Source of the DNA: Zychaea mexicana
Taxonomy: Eukaryota > Mucoromycota > Mucoromycetes > Mucorales > Lichtheimiaceae
DNA length: 64,000 nt
Assembly: GCF_025766255.1 (NCBI RefSeq)
Contig: NW_026516740.1
Coordinates: 154,269 to 218,268 of the forward strand
Reading direction: 5' to 3'
A program made the position numbers and the translations under genes. Under the pieces are notes generated by a model, which was given only the letters and a program-made list of their open reading frames with translations, ran no database searches and was not told the DNA's origin. Position 1 is the stretch's first letter, and each line of letters starts with the position of its first letter. This document shows, piece after piece, positions 33,051 to 43,875 of the stretch.

Positions 33051-34334
33051 ATCCAATCCATGGATGTTGATGCTTAATTTAAACAAAGGAGCTTAGTTAC
33101 AATCATTATTATAAATTAATAATTAGTATATAACATATCTGCTCATTATAAAATTAAAATACTTACTTAATTTTTAATTTCTATACAAAAAGTTAGAACT
33201 TTAGTCCAAGTACCATGTCCATGCTCAAAAGAATTAGTGTTGTCAGTGATAAATGTATAAAATGCTACGTATACAGAAAACAAGTAAAAAGAGAAGGGTA
33301 TGCTAGCAAGTGTCTATCCAAATTGATGCTTACTACATATAGCTCCAGAAATCAGTTAATGATGAAATTATATATAGATTCTGTATTTTGTAGATTGATA
33401 TTATGGTAGATGAGCTAATGCATAGCAAACAGCAAATGGAAACGATCAGGTGAAGGATGTAGGAGAATTTGTACAGGTACATAATGTGTGGAATAAAAAC
33501 TACAGATTATTTCTTTTTTGCTTGTCAGTACGAGTGCGGTGCTTCAGTCATTTCCAGGTGGATTGAGGAACTACTGTCGATGATTGAGAGGGTTTAGGTA
33601 TCAGCTGCTAGTAACTTGAGCTTGAATGGGAAGGCAGGTCTAGAAGAGATGGTAGTAGTGGTGGATATGCTGCTGTTGCTTGGTACTATTGTGGCAGTAG
33701 AAGAGAGTAGTAATGCGGCCAATTATTGTGTGGCATATGTGGCAATGGGGATGCAGCAGGAGGATGAGCATAATAAAACGGACCATGCATCAGTTGATAA
33801 TAGATACGATTTGTCTGTATACTGTTGTTATTCATTTTTGGTAAAGTTGTTGCAAATGGGTGCGCTGTTGCTGCTTGGTGTGTAGACAGGTTATTTTCAG
33901 GTAGTAATGCAGGAAATAAAAGCAAATTATCATCAGAAGGTACGACTTCTGCTTCAGCAGGTGCATGTAGTAGTGGCATCAAATTATTGTCATCCCTTCC
34001 AGGTGTTTGAAGCTGCAGTTGTATGACCAACGTTACGTTGTCATTGTTTCAGATTATTCATATGGCAAACTGGTTAGTTGTCTAAGTGCTATGATGTGTT
34101 TTTAAACACTCGATGGTTTTGTAGAAGATATCAACCCCATTCGCATGCTGTTCATTCTATTCTCGAGCAATTTGTTTCTAGGAGATTGAGCTCTGCTTGC
34201 CCAGATTACTCAATATCAAGCTCGCAAACAACATGTACTCCTTAGGTATATGGATAAGTGTACCAGTGTATTTCGTTCTAAGCTTCAATGTAATATACAT
34301 GTACATTTGTCCTTGAGCAATGAAATATATATGC
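33051..34334. other. No supported gene
   Basis: A/T-rich intergenic sequence. A minus-strand frame at 33686-34030 encodes a Gln/Asn/Pro/His-rich low-complexity stretch that could be an exon, but neither splice sites nor a domain support it. Confidence 0.4.
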
Positions 34335-34829
34335 TTAGTTTTTGCACAAGAAATGGGTCAGAGCGGAACTTTCAAGGTCGTAATCAATTTTTTGGATATT
34401 AATATCACCAGCTGAAAGTGCAGGAAAGGAAACGATACTGAAGGATTCGTGAGTCATCTTAAGATATAAGGAGTTTTTAACAATGAGTGTCTTGGAAGGA
34501 CTCTCATTATCATTCATATTAAGCAATGGCAGCTTGTCACATATCGTCTGAGTCAACCATGGATCGTAATGCCAAAAATGTGTAATACAGTGTCTGTTCT
34601 TAGACCCAACCTTGTATGTCAAAGTTATTAGATATAGTTTCTTACAACCTAAGAAGAAAAACAGTTTTACTCTGTGTTGCATACTTACATCAATGTTGTG
34701 TCGCAATCTATAGTCAGCCATTATGCAATCTGTCATTTGTAGTCCTGCACCAAAGGAACCAAACTTCCAAATTATATTCTGATGCATGCCGCCTTCTAGC
34801 GAGTTCATTCCATAGCTACAATGATACAT
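34335..34829 (-). pseudogene. Fragment of a spliced, transposase-like gene of unidentified family
   Basis: Minus-strand coding pieces: YHCSYGMNSLEGGMHQNIIWKFG ... MADYRLRHNID, then VGSKNRHCITHFWHYDPW. The intervening stretch starts GTAAGT and ends ACAAG, so an intron of roughly 85 nt (about 34615-34700) fits. The SLEGGMHQ and RHN...GSKNR...HYDPW pattern resembles the C-terminal part of uncharacterised repetitive proteins I associate with Mucorales genomes, possibly a DDE-type transposase; that association is from memory and unproven. The upstream part of the gene is not visible. Confidence 0.4.
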
Positions 34830-35566
34830 GGGTAAGTTGTGACGATCAACACCAATTAGAAAATATAAAGAAATACCAGTTTAATCAGAGACTTCTATGG
34901 CTCTGATAGCTTCTACGCTTCCTGATCAAAGAGGGCACGTCCAGTTCGCGCCCACTGAAAAGGACCATATACGGCAAAAAAAATTTGTACAACAGGGAAT
35001 AACTCCTCTGGCTGCAGTATGCTTCGTCTAACTCTTCGTAATACCTAGGCAGAATTTTTCAAAAGCATGTAGTCCCATGACAGCCCTTGGCTTCTTAAAT
35101 GCTATATTGTCATAGCCAGATTTGGCTGGTCTTTCCTTTTCCCTTTTATGACACCTATCCATTATTTGAACACGTAGTCGCTTCTCGTTAACACATGATT
35201 GTCAAGACACATAGTTGTCTATTACTTGAACATGTATTAGTCTCTCATCACAACATGTAGCCATCATAGCATATGTAGCAATAATAGAAAACATATAAAT
35301 ATCTCCTTTGAAGAGTAATCTATAGCTACTAATTATCCTATTATATCATATAGAATAGAGATAATGAAATATGGAAAATAAAGTGGAATATTTATTTTTA
35401 TATTGCTAGAAGTTAGAAATATAACGAAAATTAATCAAACCAATGTAATTAGATTTTATGTTTTCTAGAAGTGAAAAATTTAAAATTTTTATAATGGTTA
35501 ATATATAAAAAATAAATAAAAATGATTTTGTGGATTGAAAATCCACTAGCAGATACAGGATTTTTT
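34830..35566. other. No supported gene
   Basis: A/T-rich intergenic DNA up to the outer edge of the inverted-repeat element. I see no RNA gene or conserved motif. Confidence 0.4.
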
Positions 35567-35624
35567 TCATCTCCTAGCGGACATTTGAACTTTTATTTAG
35601 GCAGAAGGGATTTAATTTTAGGCA

Positions 35625-35900
35625 GATTGGACATGAATGAAAGTTAATCTGGACATGATTAATAATTGATCTGGACATGAATGAAAATCGAGCTGGACAT
35701 GAATGAAAATTGAGCTGGACATGAATAAAGATCGATCTGGACATGAATATAAAACGATCTGGACATGAATATAAATCGATCTGGACATGAGTAAAATCAA
35801 CCTAGACAAAATAAAAATCATTCTGACAAGAATAATAATCAATCTAAACATGAATAATAGACAACTTGAACATAATAACAGTCAACCTGGACATAGTTTT
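35625..35900. repeat. 24-bp minisatellite in the left arm
   Basis: Tandem degenerate units of about 24 bp around GATCTGGACATGAATATAAA, at least nine recognisable copies decaying rightwards into GACATAATA-type units. The mirror array is at about 42740-43080. Confidence 0.75.
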
Positions 35901-36302
35901 AGTCAACTAAGACATAATAAAAGTTGAAGTAGATAATATATTAAGTGTAGCAGAGCAGAATATATGAGTACTTAAAGATCTTCAATTCAAGTCAAGACAT
36001 AATAGAAGTTAAGCAGTACAAAGCCAACATCAAGATATAGTAGTATGGCTGTTTCACTCGTGACAAGAAGCTTGTAGGCAAATGTACAGGAAATGGCAAG
36101 GGTGTGTCAGAGACTCACTGTGTGCATAAGCCTATTTTGCTGCTGTGGGAACAGGGCCTGAGCGTTTCCCCTCATTTTATTTTACCCGGGTTGAGTTTGA
36201 AACAGATTGGAGGCTGGTGGCTGAGGTAGGTGGAAAGTGTGGGGTTTGTTAGCAGCAGCAGGGAGGAAAAAAACAACAACTAAAGATCCCTTTTTTTTCT
36301 CA

Positions 36303-36491
36303 TTACCATTTGCCATGGTAAATCAACAGCTTCGACGCACACTTGTAAATGGCTCCTACTCTCTTCACGATGAATAAAAAACAAAGAAAACAAAACGGCA
36401 CAACCCACGGATTTATTGAAAAACGAAATGAAGGTAACTGTTTTCTTAAAAAAAGCATGTGCAAAAAATTTATAAAGGAGTAGACCGCCAT
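36303..36491 (-). other. 62-codon frame in the left arm
   Basis: Starts MAVYSFINF and faces outward. The mirror frame at 42195-42383 has the same length, about ten substitutions and no stops or indels. It is hydrophobic in the middle (PFCFLCFLFIV). Since the arms are homologous anyway, this may be chance; coding is not established. Confidence 0.25.
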
Positions 36492-36857
36492 TACTGCTGC
36501 TTAAAAAAACGCTGGATAAGTGAACAAGGGAAGGAAAAGGTTATCGGTTGTGCTTGAGGTATACCTTTAGTGGAGATATGCCTATTCAGAATTACTGCTT
36601 CTTTCTCATTTTTTCTATATATACTTGATGCACTATCTTACACCAATCCAACGTCAAACTTACATGCATAATACATCGTCCTCTACCTGCACAAACCATT
36701 CGTACTTACAACAAGAATGACGCAACAATCTTCTTCTCCATTACTCATACACAGTTATATACAACATGATACTGATCCGCCATTGACTTGCAAAATATAC
36801 AGCCTGACGCGATTACTTTTTACCTTTTGCATATACCAACGTTAACATCGCCGGTCT

Positions 36858-37416
36858 TTATGGAAAATGAGCTATAGATATCAGGAAGGATAACTGACAG
36901 GTTTCTTTCCTTTTGTGTTGCTGTGGATTGGATGAAAATAAAGTATGTTGACCATTATATAAGAAAGACAACGAAGAAGGCTCTACAAGAGCTATACAGG
37001 TGCGAAGGATGTTGTTTCGTGGTGAAGGATGGTTATTGTAATTATTGATACTGCGTGGCAGAGCGTCTGGTGCCATACACAGTGTCGCGTTTGTGATCCC
37101 ATTTATAGCCACACAATTCCAAGATGCGATCCTTGAAGATCTGCTATCGAGCAGCAGGAACGCACACGATTTTATTAGGAATGAGTACAAGAACTCCACG
37201 TACAGTCGAGTGAGAGAGAGCATAGCAAGTCGTTAAGGGTAGTAACTTATCAGTTGTTCATAGTTGTTGTAATTAACAACAAATAAAGTTGCTGTTGTAC
37301 TAGCAAAGAAACTTCCTCCTTCATAACAACAAACGCCTTTTCTTCTTTGTCCCTGCCATATTATCATCACCGCTCAGAGCTATATCTATAGTTTTTATAG
37401 AAGCGCTTGTAATAAC
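36858..37416. other. Spacer of the inverted-repeat element, left of the hAT insertion
   Basis: No protein motif that I recognise. Ends with GTAATAAC (37409-37416), the left target duplication of the hAT element. The remainder of the spacer is 41436 to about 41600. Confidence 0.45.
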
Positions 37417-37980
37417 TAGGGGTCGCAATCTGACCCACGGGTCAAGGACGGGTCAATAGGTCGGGTTGCTGCTTTTCTGACCCACGGGTCGACCCGTCCA
37501 ACCCTTGACCCGACCCGTTGACCCGTTGTGACCCGAGTGTATATAGTTTAGATTTGGGACAGTACTAGTTATCCAACGGTTTCTTTATTCAAGTGTATAG
37601 CAAGATATACGAAAGGGAAAAAAGAATATTATGATGACATATGCGAATACTGTTTATTTTATAATAACTTTATATGAAGGGCAAAGTATGAAGATAAGGG
37701 GAAGCGCTAAGGCCTAACGGTGCAAAGTATATAGGATTTAATAAATAAGGATACCTGAAGACTTAGATAACTTAGACTTTAGAGTAAAAGGAAGAACAAA
37801 ATAGGGAAGGCCGTTAAAAAAGGAAACAGGAAGAAGTGTAAAAAGTAAGTGAGCAGTTTAGCAATAGGAGCAAAAAAAATGAACGAAAGGAAAGAGGAGT
37901 GAAAAAGAGACAAATCAAATAGGAACGACAAAGATTGGAAAGTGAGAAAAAAAAAAGGGATAAAGGTAGTAGAAATTTTT

Positions 37981-40186
37981 TTAGTCGGTTGTTATTTTTG
38001 ACCAAGCCTTTACCAAAACGCTTTCTTGTAATGCTTCCGGCAATAATCTGTTTCATTCAGATGGCACGAATCCTTTGACATCCGAAAACAAGCGCTCGCA
38101 AGATGTTGATGTTATAGGGATGGCGAGAAACTTGCGTGCCATTTTTGCTAACTGCACGTACGTTGTGCTTGTGCGTTGCCAGTACTCCAATTCGTAGCTT
38201 ACCGGTCGTCTATTATCGTCACCTTCGGCAAGTGCTGTCTGTGGCTCGCTTACATATGCTGTCAACTCATCTTGGATTCTTTGCCTCTTGGGACGGTAGC
38301 GATTGCGACGTATCTCCTCAGGTGACAGTGCTCCAGCCTCACGGTCAGTGGTGCAACTCACAGTCTTGAACGTGCTCCATTCTGCTTCGACACTCATTCT
38401 AGCTGTCTCTTTAAATTCTGGCTCCCATTCCCGTTCATCCCAGTAAGCATACTTCAGGCACGGGTCCATTGCTGTGGCGACGGCATATACGGTGGACGAA
38501 TCAGTTCTTACATAATACATTTCAAGCTTTGCTTGGGCCTGTCTTGCTGCGTCACGCAGGATTTGCGGATTTGACGTGTCGTCTTGGAAGTCTTCGAGAT
38601 CGTCAATGAGCACGTTGTATGCGAAGATTACTTTGTTGATAGACGGGTAACTATTGATGGACCATGTTGCTTAATACATTGCTGTATGTGATGCTATTAC
38701 AGCGTGTTATATTTTCCGTAATAACTTACTGTGATGTTGATAGCTCTTCCGTCATAATTTTTAGACTATCCAGCAATGCTATGACCTTTTTCATGTATGG
38801 CTCGTCTTGGGGATCCAACCGATATATCGACAACTCGCTAAAGAAGTCGCAGGTTGCATTATACGCGTCCTTCACCCTCAACGCCCGTACCAGCATATCA
38901 TAAGTGGAGTTCCATCGTGTGCGCACATCCAATTGTAGCTCGAGCTGCTCGCCATACTTCATAGAACAATATTCACGATATTGTTTTCGGTACTTGGTAG
39001 TGGACATCCTTATAACATGGTAAATTTAAGTTAATATTTGTGTAAGCGGGCTTGACCATTTATGCTAGTGATTTATACCCTACCTGATTTTCTTTATTCC
39101 TACTCGTAACTTGGACACCACGTTGCTAATATCTTGATCGGCCGCGATATCTGATTCAACAACATTGTCGAGCAACGGCTGTGAACGCAACCCATCTTTG
39201 ATCAGTACTTGCGCAACCAAATTGACGACGTGACCGATACACGGGATAAGGTGTTTGGCTGCCTGGAAATGGAATGCGCGACGACTCTCCCCTCTTGTCT
39301 CGGCACGCCTTTCAAGCTCTTTAGCCATGGACAGGTTGTTGGAAGCATTGTCGGCGGTAATGGTAAACAGGAGATGAGTAATGTCGAAATCGTCGAGCAC
39401 TCTTAGGAAATGATCAGCAAGAGCTTCTCCGGAATGGCGTTCATCTGGATGCTGGAGACCGACTAAAACCTCCCGCTGCACCCAGTACTCGTCAATGAAA
39501 TGAGCGGTAATACCAAGGAAATCATACCCCCACTCTGAGGTCCAGGCGTCCACGGAAAAAGAGAGACATTGTTGCGCTTGCAAATAGGACATGATGCGCG
39601 CCTTCTCGACCCGATATAACCAGGTGATGTCGCTCATGATGGTATTGGCAGTAATCGGCGCGACAACATCAAACGATGGTGCTGCCTGAGTGAGCTGGAT
39701 AAACTTGCGAAATTCTTCATTTTCCACCATCGTGTATCCAGACTTTGTGCTGATGATGGAACGTGCTTGTTGCTCCCGCCATACTTCTCGAGTAATGGTC
39801 GTTGCTTGGATAGACATACCACCACGAGCGAAACTGTCCATTGGCCCAACAACTGCCACGCTGCCTTGCTCGCACTTCTCCTTCGTAATGCTGTGTCTAT
39901 TTTGCAGGTGACGGATAATGTTACCGGTAGATGAACCAACATATGACTTTTGGCACCTTGAACAAGTAATCTTGATAATGCGATTCCTCTCGTCTTTTGT
40001 AGCATCCGCAACCTTGTATTTGTAAATCCATGGCTCGTCCGAACCGCGTGCCATACTGCTTTGGCTAACCATTGCTGCACTGTGTTCTGTCTCGCTTGTG
40101 TTTGTTTCGTGAAAGTCGCTGGCTTCAGATTCAGTGGGATCCAAGGACATAGAGGTCAAATTGCTGTCAGAACGGGTGAACTCCAT
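37981..40186 (-). pseudogene. hAT transposase (BED finger, RNase H core, dimerisation domain), one nonsense codon
   Basis: Cut-and-paste DNA transposase. ATG at 40186. BED zinc finger near residues 75-100 (CSRCQKSY...RHLQNRH). RNase H-like core with D in FSVDAWTS and D in ITADNASNN. C-terminal dimerisation segment LAKMARKFLAIPITSTSCERLFSD. Two introns restore the canonical order: 39009-39083 (75 nt, joins KKIR to MSTTKYR) and 38651-38729 (79 nt, joins EELSTS to HYPSINKVIFAYN). The frame then meets TGA at 38053-38055, after which NRLLPEALQESVLVKAW continues to the true-looking stop at 37981. The TGA sits where hAT proteins have Arg before NRL, so a CGA-to-TGA change is likely and only the last 20-odd residues are lost. 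Confidence 0.9.
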
Positions 40187-41427
40187 GATGGTGTAAGTGC
40201 TAGGTACGAAGGCTGTTAGGTTTTAAAAAAAGATAGCTGAGAAAATAAAGATTACTTTGCAAGAAAACGGAAAACTCGTATATATTTATATCTTTTTTTA
40301 TCGCTGTTTACGTTGCATAGAATAGAGCATATAACTACTACTTAGAAAACGGTACATCTTTTGCTTTTGGGTATACGGACATCATGCCCAGTTTGGCCAT
40401 GCTTTGGACGCATATACTTGAAGCTTTAGTTGATCTATTATGTAGCATAAATAAAGCTTCTTTTACAATTTTTCCAAAAACGTTTTAATGCTGGTGTAAC
40501 TAGATGTTTTTGGAGCAAATACGTTATTTTCTCCACACTCCTGGACGGTACAGGTACGTTTCCCTTTAATTTTACGATCGTCCGAATCAACTTATCTACA
40601 GTGACTAAACACAACGTTTGACTACCGTTAGGCAGCAATCATTATCATAGCTCAATCTTTTCGTCATTGCGTTCAATACTTCATCCCTGGTACAAATACA
40701 GCACCACTGTTTTCTTATCTGCAGCCTTTTTGTCACTGTTTTTTTTACCGCATCCTTTTTTGTCGCTGCTCCAGCACCACTTCTCTTTTCTTAACACCTG
40801 TCCTTTTTTGTCGCCGCTCCGGCACCACTTATCTTTTCTTTACACCTGTCCTTTTTCGTCACTGCCCCGTCCTTGCTCAGTACCACTACTTTTATTCAGC
40901 ATGGCATTTGTTGTCAATACCGCAATCTCACACACGACAACTTTTCTTTTGTTTCATCCGCTATAAATGCACAGGAATATGATCGCCCATCCCCCACTTA
41001 TTGCAAAACACACCATTTAGCCCGTCTCGCTGACTATGCAATACAGTGCTGATTTTTTTGCTGCTGACTTTTTTGCCTGCCCTTTTTTTTTATATTCTTC
41101 AAATTCTCTCCGTCTCCATCCCAATCTGCCCATTAAGTTTCTGAGTTTTGGCCAGTTAACGCCAATGCTAGTACAGAGGATTTATCAAAAAACCAATCAA
41201 TAAATAAAACTATTGAGCTTATTTATTTTACTTTTAGTATATATTTTCTTCTTAAATTCGTCATTTTGTTTCCTTTTGGTTAGAAATCGTTGAAATCATT
41301 GCCAACCCGTCAACCCGAGTTTTGACCCGTCGGGTTGAGCGGGTCAGGTCGGGTCAGTGTTTTCTTGACCCACGGGTCAACGGGTCAGACCCTTGACCCG
41401 ACCCGACCCATCCAATTGCGACCCCTA
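40187..41427. other. hAT 5' non-coding region
   Basis: Presumed promoter and subterminal region of the hAT element. It contains two roughly 55-bp repeats of a CACC...TCTTTTCTT block (about 40778 and 40833 on the plus strand) and the GGGTCA cluster near the end. No gene seen. Confidence 0.5.
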
Positions 41428-41435
41428 GTAATAAC

Positions 41436-41599
41436 ATGCAATCCCATCTCACACCCGTTTATGCAGACAACTGAAACATAATGACTACATAATGTATGAT
41501 CTTTTACTTTTATTTTTTTCATCCTAACCATAACATCTACAGTAACAATAATAAAACCCTACATACCACCCATCAGTATATATAACTACCTTATCCATC
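41436..41599. other. Spacer of the inverted-repeat element, right of the hAT insertion
   Basis: Continuation of 36858-37416 once the hAT element is removed. Nothing recognisable. Confidence 0.4.
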
Positions 41600-42194
41600 A
41601 AGACCGGCAATGTTCGTGTTGGCATATGCAAAAAGGAAAAGGTAATCGTTATTGCCATCGTGTGTGTGCGAGTTTAGTGAATTGCAGAGGAGGATTACAG
41701 TTGTAGTGGTGTGTATGTATCATAGGAATATAATTATCATCGCATTGATGTGAATACATACAGCAAAGAAAGAGATGACCGTCATTACGATGATGATGTG
41801 CTTGAGTGTACAAGTATTAAAACAAAAAGACCGGCGTCATAGTCGTTATCGTGTAATATGGGCGTATATGATAGTGAAAAATAAATGCGTCAGGCTGTAT
41901 ATTTTGCAAGTCAATGGCGGATCAGCATCATGTTGTATATAACTGTGTATGAGTAATGGAGAAGAAGATTGTTGCGTCATTCTTGTTGTGAGTACGCAGG
42001 TAGAGGACGATGTACTATGCACGTAAGTTTGACGTTGGATTAGTGTAAGATGGTGCATCAAGTATATACAGAGAAACTGAAAAAGAAGCAGTAATTCTGA
42101 ATAGGCATATCTCCACTAAAACTATATCTCAAGCACAACCGATAACCTTTTCCTTCCCTTGTTCACTTATCCAGCGTTTTTTTAAGCAGCAGTA

Positions 42195-42383
42195 ATGGCG
42201 GTCTACTCCTTTATAAATTTTGAGCACATGCTTTTTTTAAGAAAACAGTTACCTTCATTTCGTTTTTCAATAAATCCGTGGATTGCGCCGTTTTATTTTC
42301 CTTATTTTTTGTTCATCGTGAAGAGAGTAGGAGCCATTTACAAGTATGCGTCGCAGCTGTTGATTTGCCATGGCGAATGGTAA
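42195..42383 (+). other. 62-codon frame in the right arm
   Basis: Mirror of 36303-36491, starting MAVYSFINFEHMLFLRKQ. Same length, open, facing outward. Coding status uncertain. Confidence 0.25.
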
Positions 42384-42739
42384 TGAGAAAAAAAAAAGAT
42401 CCCTGCTGCTGCTAACAAACCCCACACTTTCCACCTACCTCAGCCACCAGCCTCCAATCTGTTTCAAACTCAACCCGGGTAAAATAAAATGAGGGGAAAC
42501 GCTCAGGCCCTGTTCCCACAGCAGCAAAATAGGCTTATGCACACAGTGAGTCTCTGACACACCCTTGCCATTTCCTGTACATTAGCCTACAAGCTTCTTG
42601 TCATGAGTGAAACAGCCATACTACTACATCTTGACATTGGCTTTGTACTGCTTAACTTCTATTATGTCTTGACTTGAATTGAAAATCTTAAGTACTCAAA
42701 TATTCTACTCTGCTACACTTAATCTATTATCTACTTCAA

Positions 42740-43080
42740 CTTTTATTATGTCTTAGTTGACTAAAACTATGTCTAGGTTGACTATTATTATGTCCAGGTT
42801 GTCTATTATTCATGTATAGATTGATTATTATTCTTTTCAGAATGATTTTCATTCATATACAGATTGATTTTTATTTTGTCTAGATTGATTTTACTCATGT
42901 CCAGATCGATTTATATTCATGTCTAGATCGTTTTATATTCATGTCCAGATCGATCTTTATTCATGTCCAGCTCAATTTTCATTCATGTCCAGCTCGATTT
43001 TCATTCATGTCTAGATCAATTATTATTCATGTCCAGATCAGCTTTCATTCATGTCTACTCAGATTAACATTCATGTCCAC
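42740..43080. repeat. 24-bp minisatellite in the right arm
   Basis: Tandem units around TTCATGTCCAGATCGATTTA, the inverted counterpart of the array at 35625-35900. Confidence 0.7.
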
Positions 43081-43369
43081 TCTGCCTAAAATTAAATCCC
43101 TTCTGCCTAAATAAAAGTTCAAACGTCTGCTAGGAGATGAAAATCCTATATATAATTGTTTTATATAATAAAACTAATAGAAAACAATTTAAAAATTATT
43201 TTCATATTAGAACAGAGTGTATAGTTTTAAATTACGCACGTGCTTTTTGATGTCACTTTAAAGAAAAAGTAACTAGTTAGAAATCTCCATAGAAAAATTT
43301 TCAATTTTTCGTTTTGACAGATTTTTAATAGGATGATAGTTTAACTATCATATATGAACACTGTTCATG

Positions 43370-43584
43370 AGGCACTTGTAGACAAGTGTTTAGAATAACT
43401 ACTATTATTCTAGGGTTTTGACTACCGTCTCAATGACCAGCTAACCACGTCATCGAAAATCAAAGATTTTCTCTGACTACCCCTAATTATATTGATCATT
43501 CTTTATTATTTAAAAATAAAACTTAAAAACTAAATATATAAAATAAATTAAAAATTAAAAAATTAATAAACTATTAAACAGCCT
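43370..43584 (-). repeat. 215-bp non-coding repeat, copy 1
   Basis: Matches the reverse complement of 59661-59879 over its length, including the shared stretch around ACCAGCTAACCACGTCATC. No ORF. Homology stops near GCCT(A/G)CT at one end. The other end is cut in copy 2 by the Harbinger insertion, so this copy may extend left towards 43160. Class unknown. Confidence 0.7.
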
Positions 43585-43803
43585 ACTATTATATAAAATA
43601 TTATATTATTAATAAAGATTATTCGTCTTCATCATCAAGCAATAAACATTATCTTTTATTCTACTCTTACTCTTTTGTGATCTCGCTTTCTATTGGCTAT
43701 GGTACTTATCTGCCAAAAGGACTTGACACACTACCACACCTACCAAAAAGCAACTTGACAATAGTATAAAGTAAGAGGATACAGCTATAACTGCTTAGCT
43801 AAT

Positions 43804-43875
43804 CTCTCGGACCGGGAATTGAACCCGGGTCTCCCGCGTGACAGGCGGGGATACTGACCACTATACTATCCGAGA
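43804..43875 (-). tRNA. tRNA-Asp (anticodon GTC)
   Basis: 72-nt cloverleaf on the minus strand. The acceptor stem pairs TCTCGGA (43875 down) with TCCGAGA, discriminator G. The D-arm contains TAGTATAGTGGTCAG; the anticodon stem CCCGC-CTGTCAC-GCGGG carries GTC; the T-arm has GGTTCAATTCC. No intron and no encoded CCA. It is the only cellular gene I can support in the window. The CACTA element starts 57 bp beyond its 5' end. Confidence 0.95.

Larger units (their letters stand above)
35567..36857 (+). repeat. Left arm of a long inverted-repeat (foldback-like) element
   Basis: About 1.3 kb that is the reverse complement of roughly 41600-43148, with small indels and substitutions. The outer end begins GGATTTTTTTCATCTCCTAGC, matching GCTAGGAGATGAAAATCC at the far right end. 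Contents in order: a minisatellite (about 35625-35900), unique sequence, and a 62-codon frame. No target duplication is obvious at the ends. Confidence 0.75.
37417..41427 (-). mobile_element. hAT transposon, 4.0 kb, with 8-bp target duplication
   Basis: Ends are inverted: TAGGGGTCGCAA at 37417 and TTGCGACCCCTA ending at 41427. Flanked by identical 8-bp GTAATAAC (37409-37416, 41428-41435), the hAT hallmark. Both subterminal regions are packed with GGGTCA/TGACCC motifs (about 37430-37545 and 41305-41410), likely transposase-binding sites. It encodes a BED-hAT transposase on the minus strand. Confidence 0.93.
41600..43148 (-). repeat. Right arm of the inverted-repeat (foldback-like) element
   Basis: Inverted copy of the left arm, about 250 bp longer mainly because of an extra block at about 41660-41880. 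Contains the mirror 62-codon frame (42195-42383, plus strand) and the mirror minisatellite (about 42740-43080). Ends ATGAAAATCCT at about 43148. Confidence 0.75.

Noticed and set aside
35625..35900. CRISPR-like array
   Set aside because: Units of about 24 bp are contiguous and degenerate with no unique spacers; it is a minisatellite.
36858..37223. 121-codon minus-strand frame in the foldback spacer
   Set aside because: No motif, and not preserved on the other side of the hAT insertion.
43370..43584. Solo LTR
   Set aside because: No TG/CA ends or flanking duplication could be recognised.
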